Assembly: GCA_036377055.1 (NCBI GenBank) | Contig: DASUZD010000165.1 | Coordinates: forward strand, 1 to 18,357 | DNA from: DASUZD01 sp036377055 | GTDB taxonomy: Bacteria; Actinomycetota; Thermoleophilia; Gaiellales; Gaiellaceae | DNA length: 18,357 bases | Direction: 5' to 3' | Part shown: piece after piece, positions 7,196 to 13,826 of the stretch | Layout of the letters: every line of letters starts with the position of its first letter | Numbering within the stretch: the stretch's first letter is position 1 | The notes under the pieces: model-generated | Database searches by the model: none | Seen by the model: the letters and a program-made list of their open reading frames with translations, nothing else | What the model was told of the DNA's origin: nothing | Made by a program: the position numbers and the translations under genes

Positions 7196-8199
7196 CGCGT
7201 TTCGCCGTCGATGCCACGGCAGTCTCGCCGGTCGGGAAGGGGATCTCGCGCGTCATGCGTGGCGCGGCCGAAGCGCTCGCGCGCCGCGGCGTGGACGTCG
7301 TTGCGCTTGTCCAGCCGGGAGTTGCGCTCGAGGCATCCTCCGAGAGCGTGCACGCGCGGCCCGCGGTGCTCTGGGAGCAGGTCGGGCTCGCCCGGGCGGC
7401 GCGGCGCTTCGACTGCGTACTGACGCCGACGGAGCGTCTGCCGGTCGCTGGCCGCGGCCGGTTCGTCGTCTGGCTCTACGAGACGCCAGCGCGTCGGCTC
7501 GCTGCGAACCGAGGCGCGTACCAGCGCGGGAGCGACCTCCTGACCCGCGTGGTCTGGAAGCGATCTCTCCAACGGGCGGCAGCTGTCGTCGCCGGCTCCC
7601 ACGCGACGGCGCGGGAGGTCGACGCGGAGTTGCCGGGGTTGCACGTGCGGGTCATCTACCCGGGGCTCGATCCGGAGTTCTCGCCGGGGGTCGGTCCGCG
7701 CGGCGAGCCGTACGTCTTCCACCTCGGCTCCTCAGACCCGCGCGACAACACCGAGGCCGTGCTGCGCGCCGTCGCGCTCGCGCGGATGCGGCTGCCGATC
7801 AGGCTCGTCGTCGGCGGCGTCACCGCCCGAGTGGATGCGGGCGCGGAGTACACCGGCCGCATCTCCGACGAGGAGCTCGTCACCCTCTACCGCGGCGCGG
7901 CGGCGTACCTCGACGCGAGCCTCTTCGAGGGTTTCGGCTACCAGGCGCTCGAGGCGATGGCCTGCGGAACGCCGTTCGTCGGCTCGAACGCGACGTCGAT
8001 TCCCGAGGTCGTCGGCGACGCCGGCCTGCTCGTCGACCCGCGCGACCCGGAGGCGCTCGCGGACGCTCTCGTGCATGTGCTCGAGGAGCCCGGGCTCGCC
8101 GACGAGCTGCGTCGGCGCGGGCTCGAGCGGGCGCGCGAGTTCACGTGGGAGCGGACGGCTGAGCAATTCGCTGCCCTCTTCGAGGAGCTCACGGCATGA
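7192..8199 (+). CDS. GT4-family glycosyltransferase
   Basis: 335 residues, GT-B fold. The N-terminus TRFAVDATAVSPVGKGISR is the usual first strand and glycine-rich loop of GT4 enzymes that begin '..ivDatal....tGigr'. I therefore place the start at TTG 7192, which overlaps the previous stop by 4 bp. The ATG at 7060 would add 44 residues that do not look like protein of this family. The C-terminal half shows IYPGLDPEF (hinge), FHLGSSDPRDN, the donor-binding SLFEGFGYQALEAMACGTP (from about residue 243), and GDAGLLVDPRDPEALADAL. It transfers a hexose-type sugar with retention of configuration, in the cytoplasm. It is the middle gene of a coupled trio of transferases, and its stop overlaps the next start (ATGA). 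Confidence 0.93.
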   Translation: MTRFAVDATAVSPVGKGISRVMRGAAEALARRGVDVVALVQPGVALEASSESVHARPAVLWEQVGLARAARRFDCVLTPTERLPVAGRGRFVVWLYETPARRLAANRGAYQRGSDLLTRVVWKRSLQRAAAVVAGSHATAREVDAELPGLHVRVIYPGLDPEFSPGVGPRGEPYVFHLGSSDPRDNTEAVLRAVALARMRLPIRLVVGGVTARVDAGAEYTGRISDEELVTLYRGAAAYLDASLFEGFGYQALEAMACGTPFVGSNATSIPEVVGDAGLLVDPRDPEALADALVHVLEEPGLADELRRRGLERAREFTWERTAEQFAALFEELTA

Positions 8200-9152
8200 T
8201 CGTCCTCCTCCACGGCGCGCGCGCTCACGGCGCGGTCGAGCGGTACGTGGAGCAGATTGCCGACGCGCTCGGCGACGACGCAGTGCTCGTCCAGCCACAC
8301 CTCCAGGGATTCGAGCAGGGATCGGTGGGCGGGCTCGTCCGGATCCTGCGCCGGCTGCGGCCCAGCGTCGCGCACGTGATGGACGTCTGGCCCCAGGCGC
8401 TCGTCGCGGCCCGGCTCGCACGGGTGCCGCGTTTGCTCATCACGCACCATACGCCCGAGCTGCCGCGGCGCGACAACGTCGCGGGGCGGGTCTGGCAGCG
8501 GCTCGGCTGGCTCGCTCGGCCGGAGGTGATCTACACGTCGGAGGCGGACCGGTCTCGCGACGGTCGCCGACCGAGCCGCGTGATCGCGCTCGGGATCGAC
8601 CTCGACCGGTTCGAGGGTGCGCAGCCGGCGCTGCGCTCGGAGGCCCCGCTCGTCGGCAACGTCGCCCGGCTCGCGCCGCAGAAGGATCACCGGACGCTGA
8701 TCGAAGCGGCGCGGCTTGTCCCGGAGGCCGAGTTCGTCGTCGCCGGGGACGGTCAGCTCCGGGCCGAGCTCGAGCGGCTCGCGGAAGGCTCGCGCGTGCG
8801 GTTTCTCGGCGCGCGCGACGACGTGCCCGAGCTGCTCGCGTCCTTCGACGTCTTCGCGTTCCCGTCGCTCTTTGAAGGGCTGTGCCTCGCGGTGATCGAG
8901 GCGCAGGCGGCGGGCGTCCCGGTCGTCGCGACGCCGGTCGGCGGGATCCGCGAGACGGTCGTGGACGGCGAGACCGGCCTGCTCGTACCGCCGAGCGATC
9001 CCGCCGCTCTGGCCGAGGCGATCCGGCGTCTGCTCGAGGACCGCGCCGCCGCCGAGACGATGGCGGCGGAGGCGAAGCGCCGGGTTCGGGCGCGGTTCTC
9101 GGTCGAGCGGATGGTCGAGGAGACGCTCCACGTCTACGGCCTGCGCGCGTAG
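8196..9152 (+). CDS. GT4-family glycosyltransferase
   Basis: 318 residues. The N-terminal half has the strand MIVLLHGARAHGAVERYV, a WPQALVAARLARVP helix, and LITHHTPELPRR as the acceptor-side loop. The C-terminal half has LGIDLDRFEG, VGNVARLAPQKDHRTLIEAA, the EGLCLAVIEAQAAGVPVVAT donor-binding motif (from about residue 227), GGI and DGETGLLVPPSDP. These are classical features of retaining GT4 transferases such as those acting on lipid-linked oligosaccharides. ATG 8196 overlaps the preceding stop by 4 bp. The gene runs tail to tail into the methyltransferase on the other strand: the last 19 bp of the two coding regions overlap, so no terminator can lie between them without being coding. Confidence 0.94.
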   Translation: MIVLLHGARAHGAVERYVEQIADALGDDAVLVQPHLQGFEQGSVGGLVRILRRLRPSVAHVMDVWPQALVAARLARVPRLLITHHTPELPRRDNVAGRVWQRLGWLARPEVIYTSEADRSRDGRRPSRVIALGIDLDRFEGAQPALRSEAPLVGNVARLAPQKDHRTLIEAARLVPEAEFVVAGDGQLRAELERLAEGSRVRFLGARDDVPELLASFDVFAFPSLFEGLCLAVIEAQAAGVPVVATPVGGIRETVVDGETGLLVPPSDPAALAEAIRRLLEDRAAAETMAAEAKRRVRARFSVERMVEETLHVYGLRA

Positions 9153-9874
9153 GCGATCAGGTGGTCCGAGAGGGACGGCAGCCGGTCGGCGAGGCGGTCA
9201 AGGCCGCGCGCGACCGCGGCCGGTGGGCGCGTCAGCGACGAGATCGGCCCGAGGCGCTTCCCGACCACCGCGACGTTGACGAAGCCCGTCTCCCCGAGCA
9301 GCTCGCGCATCAGCTTCGGCGTGAAGATCCGCACGTGGCCGAAGTCGTCGCCGTAGCGCGTGCGATAGTCCAGAGCGTCCGGATACCGCCCGGCCAGCAG
9401 CGCGAGCCGGTGCTTCCACCAGAGGATGTTCGGCGTCGAGAGGACAACCGCACCGCCAGGGCTCAGCACGCGCCGGATCTCGCGGAGGAACGATTCGGTG
9501 TCGACGATGTGCTCGATGATCTCCCCGGCGAGCACGACGTCGAAGGACGCGTCCTCGAACGGCAACCGAGCGGTCATCCGCGTCCCGTCGAACGCGTTGA
9601 TGAAGTGCTCGACGGCCTCGACTCCGCGCTCCGCGCCGCGCTCGCGCTCCTCCGGATCGATCTCGATCCCGGCGCGCGCGCTCTCGGGAAAACGCGCTAG
9701 GAAGAGGCCGCGGCTCGAGCCCAGGTCGACCACGCGCTTCCCGGCCGGGTCGCCCCAGCGCTCGCGCAGGAGCCGATGCATCTTCGTGTAGCGATGCTCT
9801 ACGTCGTGGAAGAAACGCTCGTCGTAGCCCCACTCGGGCGAGTACGGAAGGTCGAAGAGCGCAGTCCGCGGCAC
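9134..9874 (-). CDS. class I SAM-dependent methyltransferase
   Basis: 246 residues. Motif I is VVDLGSSRGLFL (residues 48-59), the acidic end of strand 2 is IEID (70-73), and the Methyltransf_11-type core LPFEDASFDVVLAGEIIEHI is followed by EIRRVLSPGGAVVLSTPN. The N-terminal segment YDERFFHDVEHRYTKMHRLL is of the type seen in methyltransferases of polysaccharide loci. The protein would methylate a sugar or other small surface-glycan building block with SAM. The start is GTG 9874, only 17 bp from the divergent GTG of the short GT2, leaving room for nothing but a very compact promoter. The 3' end overlaps the GT4 gene by 19 bp in convergent orientation. The substrate is unknown. Confidence 0.92.
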   Translation of the reverse strand: MPRTALFDLPYSPEWGYDERFFHDVEHRYTKMHRLLRERWGDPAGKRVVDLGSSRGLFLARFPESARAGIEIDPEERERGAERGVEAVEHFINAFDGTRMTARLPFEDASFDVVLAGEIIEHIVDTESFLREIRRVLSPGGAVVLSTPNILWWKHRLALLAGRYPDALDYRTRYGDDFGHVRIFTPKLMRELLGETGFVNVAVVGKRLGPISSLTRPPAAVARGLDRLADRLPSLSDHLIAYARRP

Positions 9875-9879
9875 GCTCG

Positions 9880-9886
9880 GATAATG
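9880..9886. promoter_or_regulatory. compact divergent promoter with shared -10 core
   Basis: The 17-bp gap between the two divergent GTG starts has a single AT-rich core. Read forward it gives GATAAT (9880-9885) with 6 nt to GTG 9892. Read in reverse it gives CATTAT (9886-9881) with 6 nt to GTG 9874. Both genes lack a ribosome binding site, so leaderless transcription in both directions from one core is a plausible reading. Confidence 0.35.
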
Positions 9887-9891
9887 CCGCC

Positions 9892-10506
9892 GTGACCAGT
9901 CGGGACGTGACGTTCTCGGTGATCGTGCCGACCCGCGGCCGCGAGACGATCCTCCCCGCGCTCGACAGCATCACGGAGCAGCTCGACCCGGGCGACGAGG
10001 TGCTCGTCCGGTGCAGCCGCGACGAGGACTTCGGCAACTCGGCGCGCCAGTCGATGATCGAGCGAGCGAAGGGCACGCACCTGCTCTTCATGGACGACGA
10101 CGACCAGTTCGCTCGCGGCGCGCTGGCCGCCATGCGCACGTTCGCGCGCGAGCACCCCGGCCGCATCGGGATCTTTCGGATGCGGTTCCTCGACGGAAGG
10201 GTGCTCTGGGACGAGCCGGTGCTGCGGCTCCGGAACGTCAGCTCGCAGATGCTCTGCGTGCCGAACGTGCCCGGCAAGCTCGGCCGCTGGGAGAGCCCCG
10301 ACTACCCGCGCGTCGCGGACTACGAGTTCGTGCGCGGGACGGCCGAGCTCCAGGGCGACCCGATCTTCCGCGAGGAGATCGTCGCGCACATCCGCTCCGA
10401 CCGGCGCCCGATTCCGCGCGCGCTGAAGCGCGTCACGACGCCGCTCGCGGAGCTTCGCTACCGCGCCTCGCCGCGGACGCGCCTCAAGCGCGCGCTCGGC
10501 CGGTGA
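9892..10506 (+). CDS. short family 2-like glycosyltransferase
   Basis: 204 residues, smaller than most GT2 proteins. It starts FSVIVPTRGRETILPALDSI, the first strand and helix of the GT-A fold. The usual 'VvDdgStD' strand is replaced by DEVLVRCSRDEDFGNSARQ, and the metal site is GTHLLFMDDDDQF (about residues 60-73). The later part (RIGIFRMRFLDGRVLWDEP, then YEFVRGTAELQGDP) is consistent with a nucleotide-sugar transferase core, and the C-terminus is basic. A sugar-transfer role in glycan assembly is likely, but the reduced size and altered second strand make the exact specificity open. GTG 9892 has no ribosome site and sits 6 nt after GATAAT. Its stop overlaps the GNAT start (GTGA). Confidence 0.82.
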   Translation: MTSRDVTFSVIVPTRGRETILPALDSITEQLDPGDEVLVRCSRDEDFGNSARQSMIERAKGTHLLFMDDDDQFARGALAAMRTFAREHPGRIGIFRMRFLDGRVLWDEPVLRLRNVSSQMLCVPNVPGKLGRWESPDYPRVADYEFVRGTAELQGDPIFREEIVAHIRSDRRPIPRALKRVTTPLAELRYRASPRTRLKRALGR

Positions 10507-11453
10507 CGCTGCGGCTCGACTGGCTTCCGCTCGAACGCCTGGACGAGCTCCAGGCGTTCGTCGACGAGCACTGGCGGCGCGGCCACGTCCTCGCACGCGA
10601 CGCCGAGCTCCTGCGCTGGCAGCACCGGCGGCGCGACGACCGGGGAACGCTGGCGGTGCTCGTGGCCGAGGAGGACGGCCGCCTACTGGCCATGCTCGGG
10701 TGGATCGAGTTCGACGCCTGCGTCGGCGACTCGCGCGTGCCCGGGGGCTGGATGACGAACTGGCTCGTCGTCCCGGAGGCCCGCGGGCGTGGGCTCGGTA
10801 TCGCGCTGGTCGAGCACGCGATGGAGAGCGCGTACGAGTTCATCGGCGCGCTGGGGGCGAACGCGGCGACCCTGCACGTGCTCGGCGCCGCCGGCTTCGC
10901 CGAGGTCGGCATGCACCGCTGGGTGCGCGTGTTCGACCACGACGCGCTGCGTGAGCTGCTCGGCGGGCGTGAGTACCACGCCGTCCCCGCGCCGCCGGCT
11001 GCCGGGGGCGAAGGCTTCGTCGGCGCGTGCCGCGACGAGCCGTTCCTCGAGTGGCGCTACCGCGGGCATCCGCGTTTCCGCTACGAGCTCCTGCGCGACG
11101 AGTCCGGCTTCGCCGCCTACCGGATCGAGCAGGTGGCGGGTTCGAGCGCGAAGGTGATGCGCATCACCGATGTCCTCGGCGGCGACAGCCTCATCGACGC
11201 GCTCGTCGACACGGCTCGGCGCGAGCGCGTCGTCTTCGCGGACTTCTACTGCACGTCCGCGCGGTTCGCCTCACCGCTCGAGCACGTCGGTTTCGTCGCC
11301 GTCGACGGTCTTCCCGGGCGCTTCCAGCCGCTCGACTTCTCGGACCGCCCGATCGTCTCGAACTTCTGGGCGGCACCGAGGCTCGGCGTCGACTTCGCGG
11401 CAGGGGACCTCTACGTCACGCGAGCCGACAGCGACCTCGACCGCCCGAACTAA
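10503..11453 (+). CDS. GNAT-family N-acetyltransferase
   Basis: 316 residues. The GNAT acetyl-CoA site is seen as TNWLVVPEARGRGLGIALVEHAM (split here as TNWLVVPEA and RGRGLG, residues 85-99), preceded by a mixed beta core (LAVLVAEEDGRLLAMLGWIEF) and followed by ATLHVLGAAGFAEVGMHRWV. The C-terminal ~150 residues form a second domain ending in DLYVTRADSDLDRPN, a tail found in acyltransferases of polysaccharide loci. It probably acetylates or otherwise acylates an amino-sugar. GTG 10503 overlaps the GT2 stop by 4 bp; the longer upstream frame is a shadow of the GT2. The TAA stop (11451-11453) interlocks with the stop of a small minus-strand gene (11450-11452). Confidence 0.87.
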   Translation: MTLRLDWLPLERLDELQAFVDEHWRRGHVLARDAELLRWQHRRRDDRGTLAVLVAEEDGRLLAMLGWIEFDACVGDSRVPGGWMTNWLVVPEARGRGLGIALVEHAMESAYEFIGALGANAATLHVLGAAGFAEVGMHRWVRVFDHDALRELLGGREYHAVPAPPAAGGEGFVGACRDEPFLEWRYRGHPRFRYELLRDESGFAAYRIEQVAGSSAKVMRITDVLGGDSLIDALVDTARRERVVFADFYCTSARFASPLEHVGFVAVDGLPGRFQPLDFSDRPIVSNFWAAPRLGVDFAAGDLYVTRADSDLDRPN

Positions 11454-11617
11454 TCGGCCTCATCGGGCGCCGGCGCGGCGCTGCCGTTCTCTTCATTGCG
11501 CTGCGCGGCCCGCTCCGCGGCCGCGGCCCGCTTCTTCTCTTGCTTGCGCTCGCGCTTCTCCTGAAGCCTCCGCTCGCGCGCGAGCTTCTCGAACGTCGTC
11601 TTCCTCTTCGATCTCAC
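11450..11617 (-). CDS. small highly charged coiled-coil-like protein (third of a small-gene trio)
   Basis: 55 residues, about half Lys, Arg or Glu: MRSKRKTTFEKLARERR, then a long KRERKQEKKR helix, an Ala/Arg stretch and a short acidic-proline tail ending APDEAD. One uninterrupted charged helix is expected. Proteins of this general type (small, beginning 'K..TFeKl.RE..') are, to my recollection, widespread in actinobacteria without known function. The GTG start (11617) overlaps the stop of the preceding small gene as GTGA, a strong sign of coupled translation and of a real gene. Its stop interlocks with that of the GNAT gene on the other strand. Function unknown; nucleic-acid or ribosome binding would be a guess based on charge only. 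Confidence 0.72.
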   Translation of the reverse strand: MRSKRKTTFEKLARERRLQEKRERKQEKKRAAAAERAAQRNEENGSAAPAPDEAD

Positions 11618-11841
11618 GACGCCCTCGTCGCTCGCGGCTGGCCCGCCGCGTACGACTGCTCCCAGCCCACGTTGGTCAGCATCGCACCGACGTCGCGGAT
11701 GGCGATCGCAATCTCGAGCCCGATCTCGCGGATCGCCTCGGTCTCGCGCGGAGTAGTCGTCTCAGCGGCTGTGCGGAGCTCGGTGAGGAGCGCCTCCAGC
11801 CGCTCGATCTCGGCGTAGTTCCGCGCTTCGGGACTACTCAT
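11614..11841 (-). CDS. small helical hypothetical protein (second of a small-gene trio)
   Basis: 75 residues, not recognised. It begins MSSPEARNYAEIERLEALL and continues as two predicted amphipathic helices (EIERLEALLTELRTAAE and ETEAIREIGLEIAIAIRDVG), ending in a short basic tail. The ATG (11841-11839) shares its A with the TGA stop of the gene before it (TGATG overlap), and its own TGA overlaps the next GTG (GTGA). These junctions on both sides are the main evidence that the three frames are genuine genes and not chance. The opposite-strand frames across this stretch show no family features. Function unknown. Confidence 0.7.
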   Translation of the reverse strand: MSSPEARNYAEIERLEALLTELRTAAETTTPRETEAIREIGLEIAIAIRDVGAMLTNVGWEQSYAAGQPRATRAS

Positions 11842-12011
11842 CAGCGATGGGCCATGGCATGGCGGCGGGCCCGTCCGGGGCCGACGTCACTGCGCTCGAT
11901 CTCGACGATCCGCTCGGCCGTCAGGCGCGACACGCCGTCTCGGACGAGGCGCTCCACGGCCCTCAAACGCTCACGCTCACCCTTCGGGGCCTTCTCGGTT
12001 CCGATGGTCAC
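11841..12011 (-). CDS. small basic hypothetical protein (first of a small-gene trio)
   Basis: 56 residues, not recognised: MTIGTEKAPKGERERLRAVE, then RLVRDGVSRLTAERIVEIER and a basic RARRHAMAHR end. About 84% of codons end in G or C. It starts at GTG 12011 with a strong AGGGAGG ribosome site 8 nt upstream, and there is no earlier in-frame start before a stop codon. The segment VSRLTAERIVEIERSDVG could form a helix-turn-helix-like pair, but this is weak. Its TGA overlaps the ATG of the next small gene. The ribosome site lies in one arm of a potential hairpin, so expression may be controlled at translation. It lies 95 bp downstream of the ABC permease gene on the same strand and might be co-transcribed with it. 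Confidence 0.68.
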   Translation of the reverse strand: MTIGTEKAPKGERERLRAVERLVRDGVSRLTAERIVEIERSDVGPGRARRHAMAHR

Positions 12012-12019
12012 GATCTCAA

Positions 12020-12053
12020 CCTCCCTTACCAGTCAGGGGAACGGGTAAGGAGG
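12020..12053 (-). promoter_or_regulatory. leader hairpin that can mask the ribosome binding site of the small-gene trio
   Basis: On the minus strand CCTCCTTACC (12053-12044) can pair with GGTAAGGGAGG (12030-12020) across a 13-nt loop, giving 10 pairs with one bulged G. The 3' arm contains the whole AGGGAGG Shine-Dalgarno site of the gene starting at 12011, so the folded form would block initiation. No U-tract follows, which argues against a terminator. It could also be read as a DNA operator dyad. Confidence 0.5.
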
Positions 12054-12088
12054 GGGGTGAACCGCCCGAACTCGCTCTGGCTGGCCAT
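12026..12088 (-). CDS. possible 20-residue leader peptide
   Basis: An ATG at 12088-12086 opens a 20-codon frame (MASQSEFGRF...SPDW) whose TAA stop (12028-12026) lies inside the 3' arm of the ribosome-site-masking hairpin, 14 nt before the GTG of the first small gene. A ribosome translating it would melt the hairpin and could reinitiate downstream. It has no well-placed ribosome site of its own (AGGAG is 15 nt away), so this remains speculative. Confidence 0.22.
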   Translation of the reverse strand: MASQSEFGRFTPLLTRSPDW

Positions 12089-12106
12089 CGTAGCCGAAGC
12101 TCGCTC

Positions 12107-12898
12107 CTAGTCGATCAGCTTTCGCGTCATCGCGAAGATCGCGAGCCGCCACATCAGGAGACCGAACCCGACCAGCACGCCGACCCGCGCCGGGTCCCAC
12201 CACTCGAACCCGAACGCGGCGTGGCGCACCAGCTCGACGCAGTGGTGCAGCGGGTTGATCTCGCCCGCGATCTGCGCCCAGCGCGGCAGCTTGCTCAGCG
12301 GGAAGAACGTCCCGGCGACGAGGAAGAGCGGCGTCAGCACCGCGCTGATCACGTAGCTGAAGTTCTCGATCGACGAGGCGAAGCCGGCGATCGTGATCCC
12401 GAAGCACGCCCAGCCGAAGCCGGCGAGGAACGCGACGAGCGGCACGACGAACATGCCCCACGCGGGGTTCAGGCCGAACGCGAGCGCGACAACGAGCGGC
12501 ACGCATCCGTAGATCCCGGCGCGGACGGCGACCCAGAGCGCTTCCGCCGTGACGAGCTCCTCGGTGTCGACCGGCGCGGCGAGGATCGCGTCATAGGTGC
12601 GCTGGAACTGGTACTTGACGAACGTGCCGAACATGGCCGGAAAGGCCGAGGAGAAGAGCACGGCCGTCGCCACGGTTCCCGTCCCCACGAACTGGACGTA
12701 CGAGTAGCCCGCGACCCTGCTCACGAGCGACCCGAAGCCGAAGCCGAACGCGAGCAGGTAGATCGTCGGCTCGACGGTCGACGAGAACGTCGCCGACCGC
12801 CAGTAGGACGAGAAGTTGACGATCTCGCGGACGAGGACGCCGGTAATTGCGGGGCGCTCCAGCCGCCCGAGCCGTGCGCGCGCGGCCGTCGCTGTCAC
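12107..12898 (-). CDS. ABC-2 type transporter permease (NodJ/DrrB-like)
   Basis: 263 residues with about six membrane segments: TIYLLAFGFGFGSLV, VATAVLFSSAFPAMFG, GCVPLVVALAFGL, MFVVPLVAFLAGFGWACFG, YVISAVLTPLFLVAGTFF and a final VGVLVGFGLLMWRLAIF. The QFQRTYDAILAAPVDTEELV cytoplasmic loop and the periplasmic INPLHHCVELVRHAAFG segment are the family signature of NodJ/DrrB-type permeases. It pairs with the ATPase encoded immediately upstream (4-bp overlap ATGA) to form an exporter. Relatives move lipo-oligosaccharides, drugs or glycolipids; in this glycan locus a lipid-linked sugar is a reasonable guess. It differs from Wzm/KpsM O-antigen or capsule permeases in this NodJ-type signature. Confidence 0.93.
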   Translation of the reverse strand: MTATAARARLGRLERPAITGVLVREIVNFSSYWRSATFSSTVEPTIYLLAFGFGFGSLVSRVAGYSYVQFVGTGTVATAVLFSSAFPAMFGTFVKYQFQRTYDAILAAPVDTEELVTAEALWVAVRAGIYGCVPLVVALAFGLNPAWGMFVVPLVAFLAGFGWACFGITIAGFASSIENFSYVISAVLTPLFLVAGTFFPLSKLPRWAQIAGEINPLHHCVELVRHAAFGFEWWDPARVGVLVGFGLLMWRLAIFAMTRKLID

Positions 12899-13794
12899 TC
12901 GATCTCCTCGCCCGTCAGGAGGACGAAGACGTCCTCGAGGTTCGCCGGCCGCCGCTCGCCGGCCGGCGCGTTTCCGTCAGCGCCCTCGATGCCGAGCACG
13001 GAGACGCTCGTGCCGGTGCGGCGCGTGCGGAAGCCCGCCGCGGCGGCGTCGGCTTCGACCTCGGCGAGCCGCGCGGGCGGGCCGTAGACCTCGACCGCCT
13101 CGCGCCCCGCGTGCCGCTGGACGAGCTCGACCGGCGGCCCGGCGGCGACCGAGCTTCCGTGCGACATGATCAGGACGGTGTCCGCGAGCCGCTGCGCCTC
13201 CTCGATGTAGTGCGTCGACATCAGGATCGTCGTCCCCTCCGCGCGGAGCGCGTCGATCAGCGCCCACAGCTCCTGGCGGACCTGTGGGTCGAGCCCGACC
13301 GTCGGCTCGTCGAGCAGGACGAGGCGAGGCCGGTGGACGAGAGCGCGGGCGATCAGCAGCCGCCGCCGCATCCCGCCGGAGAGCTTGTCGACGCGCGAGT
13401 CGCGCCGCTCGACGAGGTTCGCCATCCGGAGCGCGCGCTCGATCGCGGCACGCCGCTCGCCGCGCGCGATCCGGTAGAGGTGCGCGAAGACGAGCAGGTT
13501 CTGCTCGACGGTCAGCGTCACGTCCAGGTTGTCGAGCTGCGGCACGACGCCGCACTGCGCGCGCGCCGCCTTCGACTCCTCGGGCAGCCGGAAGCCGAGC
13601 ACCTCCAGCTCGCCCTCGTCGGCGATCGCCTGCGCCGTCAGGAGGCGCATCGTCGTCGACTTGCCCGCGCCGTTCGGGCCGAGAAGACCGACGCATGTGC
13701 CCATCGGCACGTCGAGGTCGAGCCCGTTCACGGCGGTGATCGGCCCGTAGCGCTTGACGACGCCGCGGAGGCGGATGGCGAGCTCGCCTGCCAT
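12895..13794 (-). CDS. ABC transporter ATP-binding protein (NodI/DrrA-like)
   Basis: 299 residues. Walker A is GPNGAGKST (39-47), the Q-loop is in VVPQLDNLD (Q86), the signature is LSGGM (138-142), Walker B is LVLLDEP (158-164), the D-loop GLDP follows, and the switch histidine is in STHYIEEA (H195). The C-terminal ~80 residues contain the small regulatory domain seen in DrrA/NodI-type ATPases (VQRHAGREAVEVYGPP, ending LEDVFVLLTGEEIE). It powers export through the permease encoded next. ATG 13794 is divergent from the deacetylase gene with a 32-bp gap. A CATGCT hexamer 6 nt upstream could be a weak -10 box, but this is unsure. Confidence 0.95.
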   Translation of the reverse strand: MAGELAIRLRGVVKRYGPITAVNGLDLDVPMGTCVGLLGPNGAGKSTTMRLLTAQAIADEGELEVLGFRLPEESKAARAQCGVVPQLDNLDVTLTVEQNLLVFAHLYRIARGERRAAIERALRMANLVERRDSRVDKLSGGMRRRLLIARALVHRPRLVLLDEPTVGLDPQVRQELWALIDALRAEGTTILMSTHYIEEAQRLADTVLIMSHGSSVAAGPPVELVQRHAGREAVEVYGPPARLAEVEADAAAAGFRTRRTGTSVSVLGIEGADGNAPAGERRPANLEDVFVLLTGEEIE

Positions 13795-13813
13795 GCCGTC
13801 AGCATGCCAGCCC

Positions 13814-13819
13814 TATCAT
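13814..13819 (+). promoter_or_regulatory. possible -10 box (TATCAT) of the deacetylase operon
   Basis: TATCAT fits TAnnnT and ends 7 nt before GTG 13827, which has no ribosome binding site. It lies in the 32-bp gap between this gene and the divergent ABC ATPase gene. A leaderless transcript is likely if this box is used. Confidence 0.42.
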
Positions 13820-13826
13820 CGGCCGC

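Noticed and set aside
11847..12110. 87-residue plus-strand frame opposite the small-gene trio
   Set aside because: It lacks a ribosome site and family features. The minus-strand frames have start/stop overlaps and a strong ribosome site, so the minus strand is preferred.
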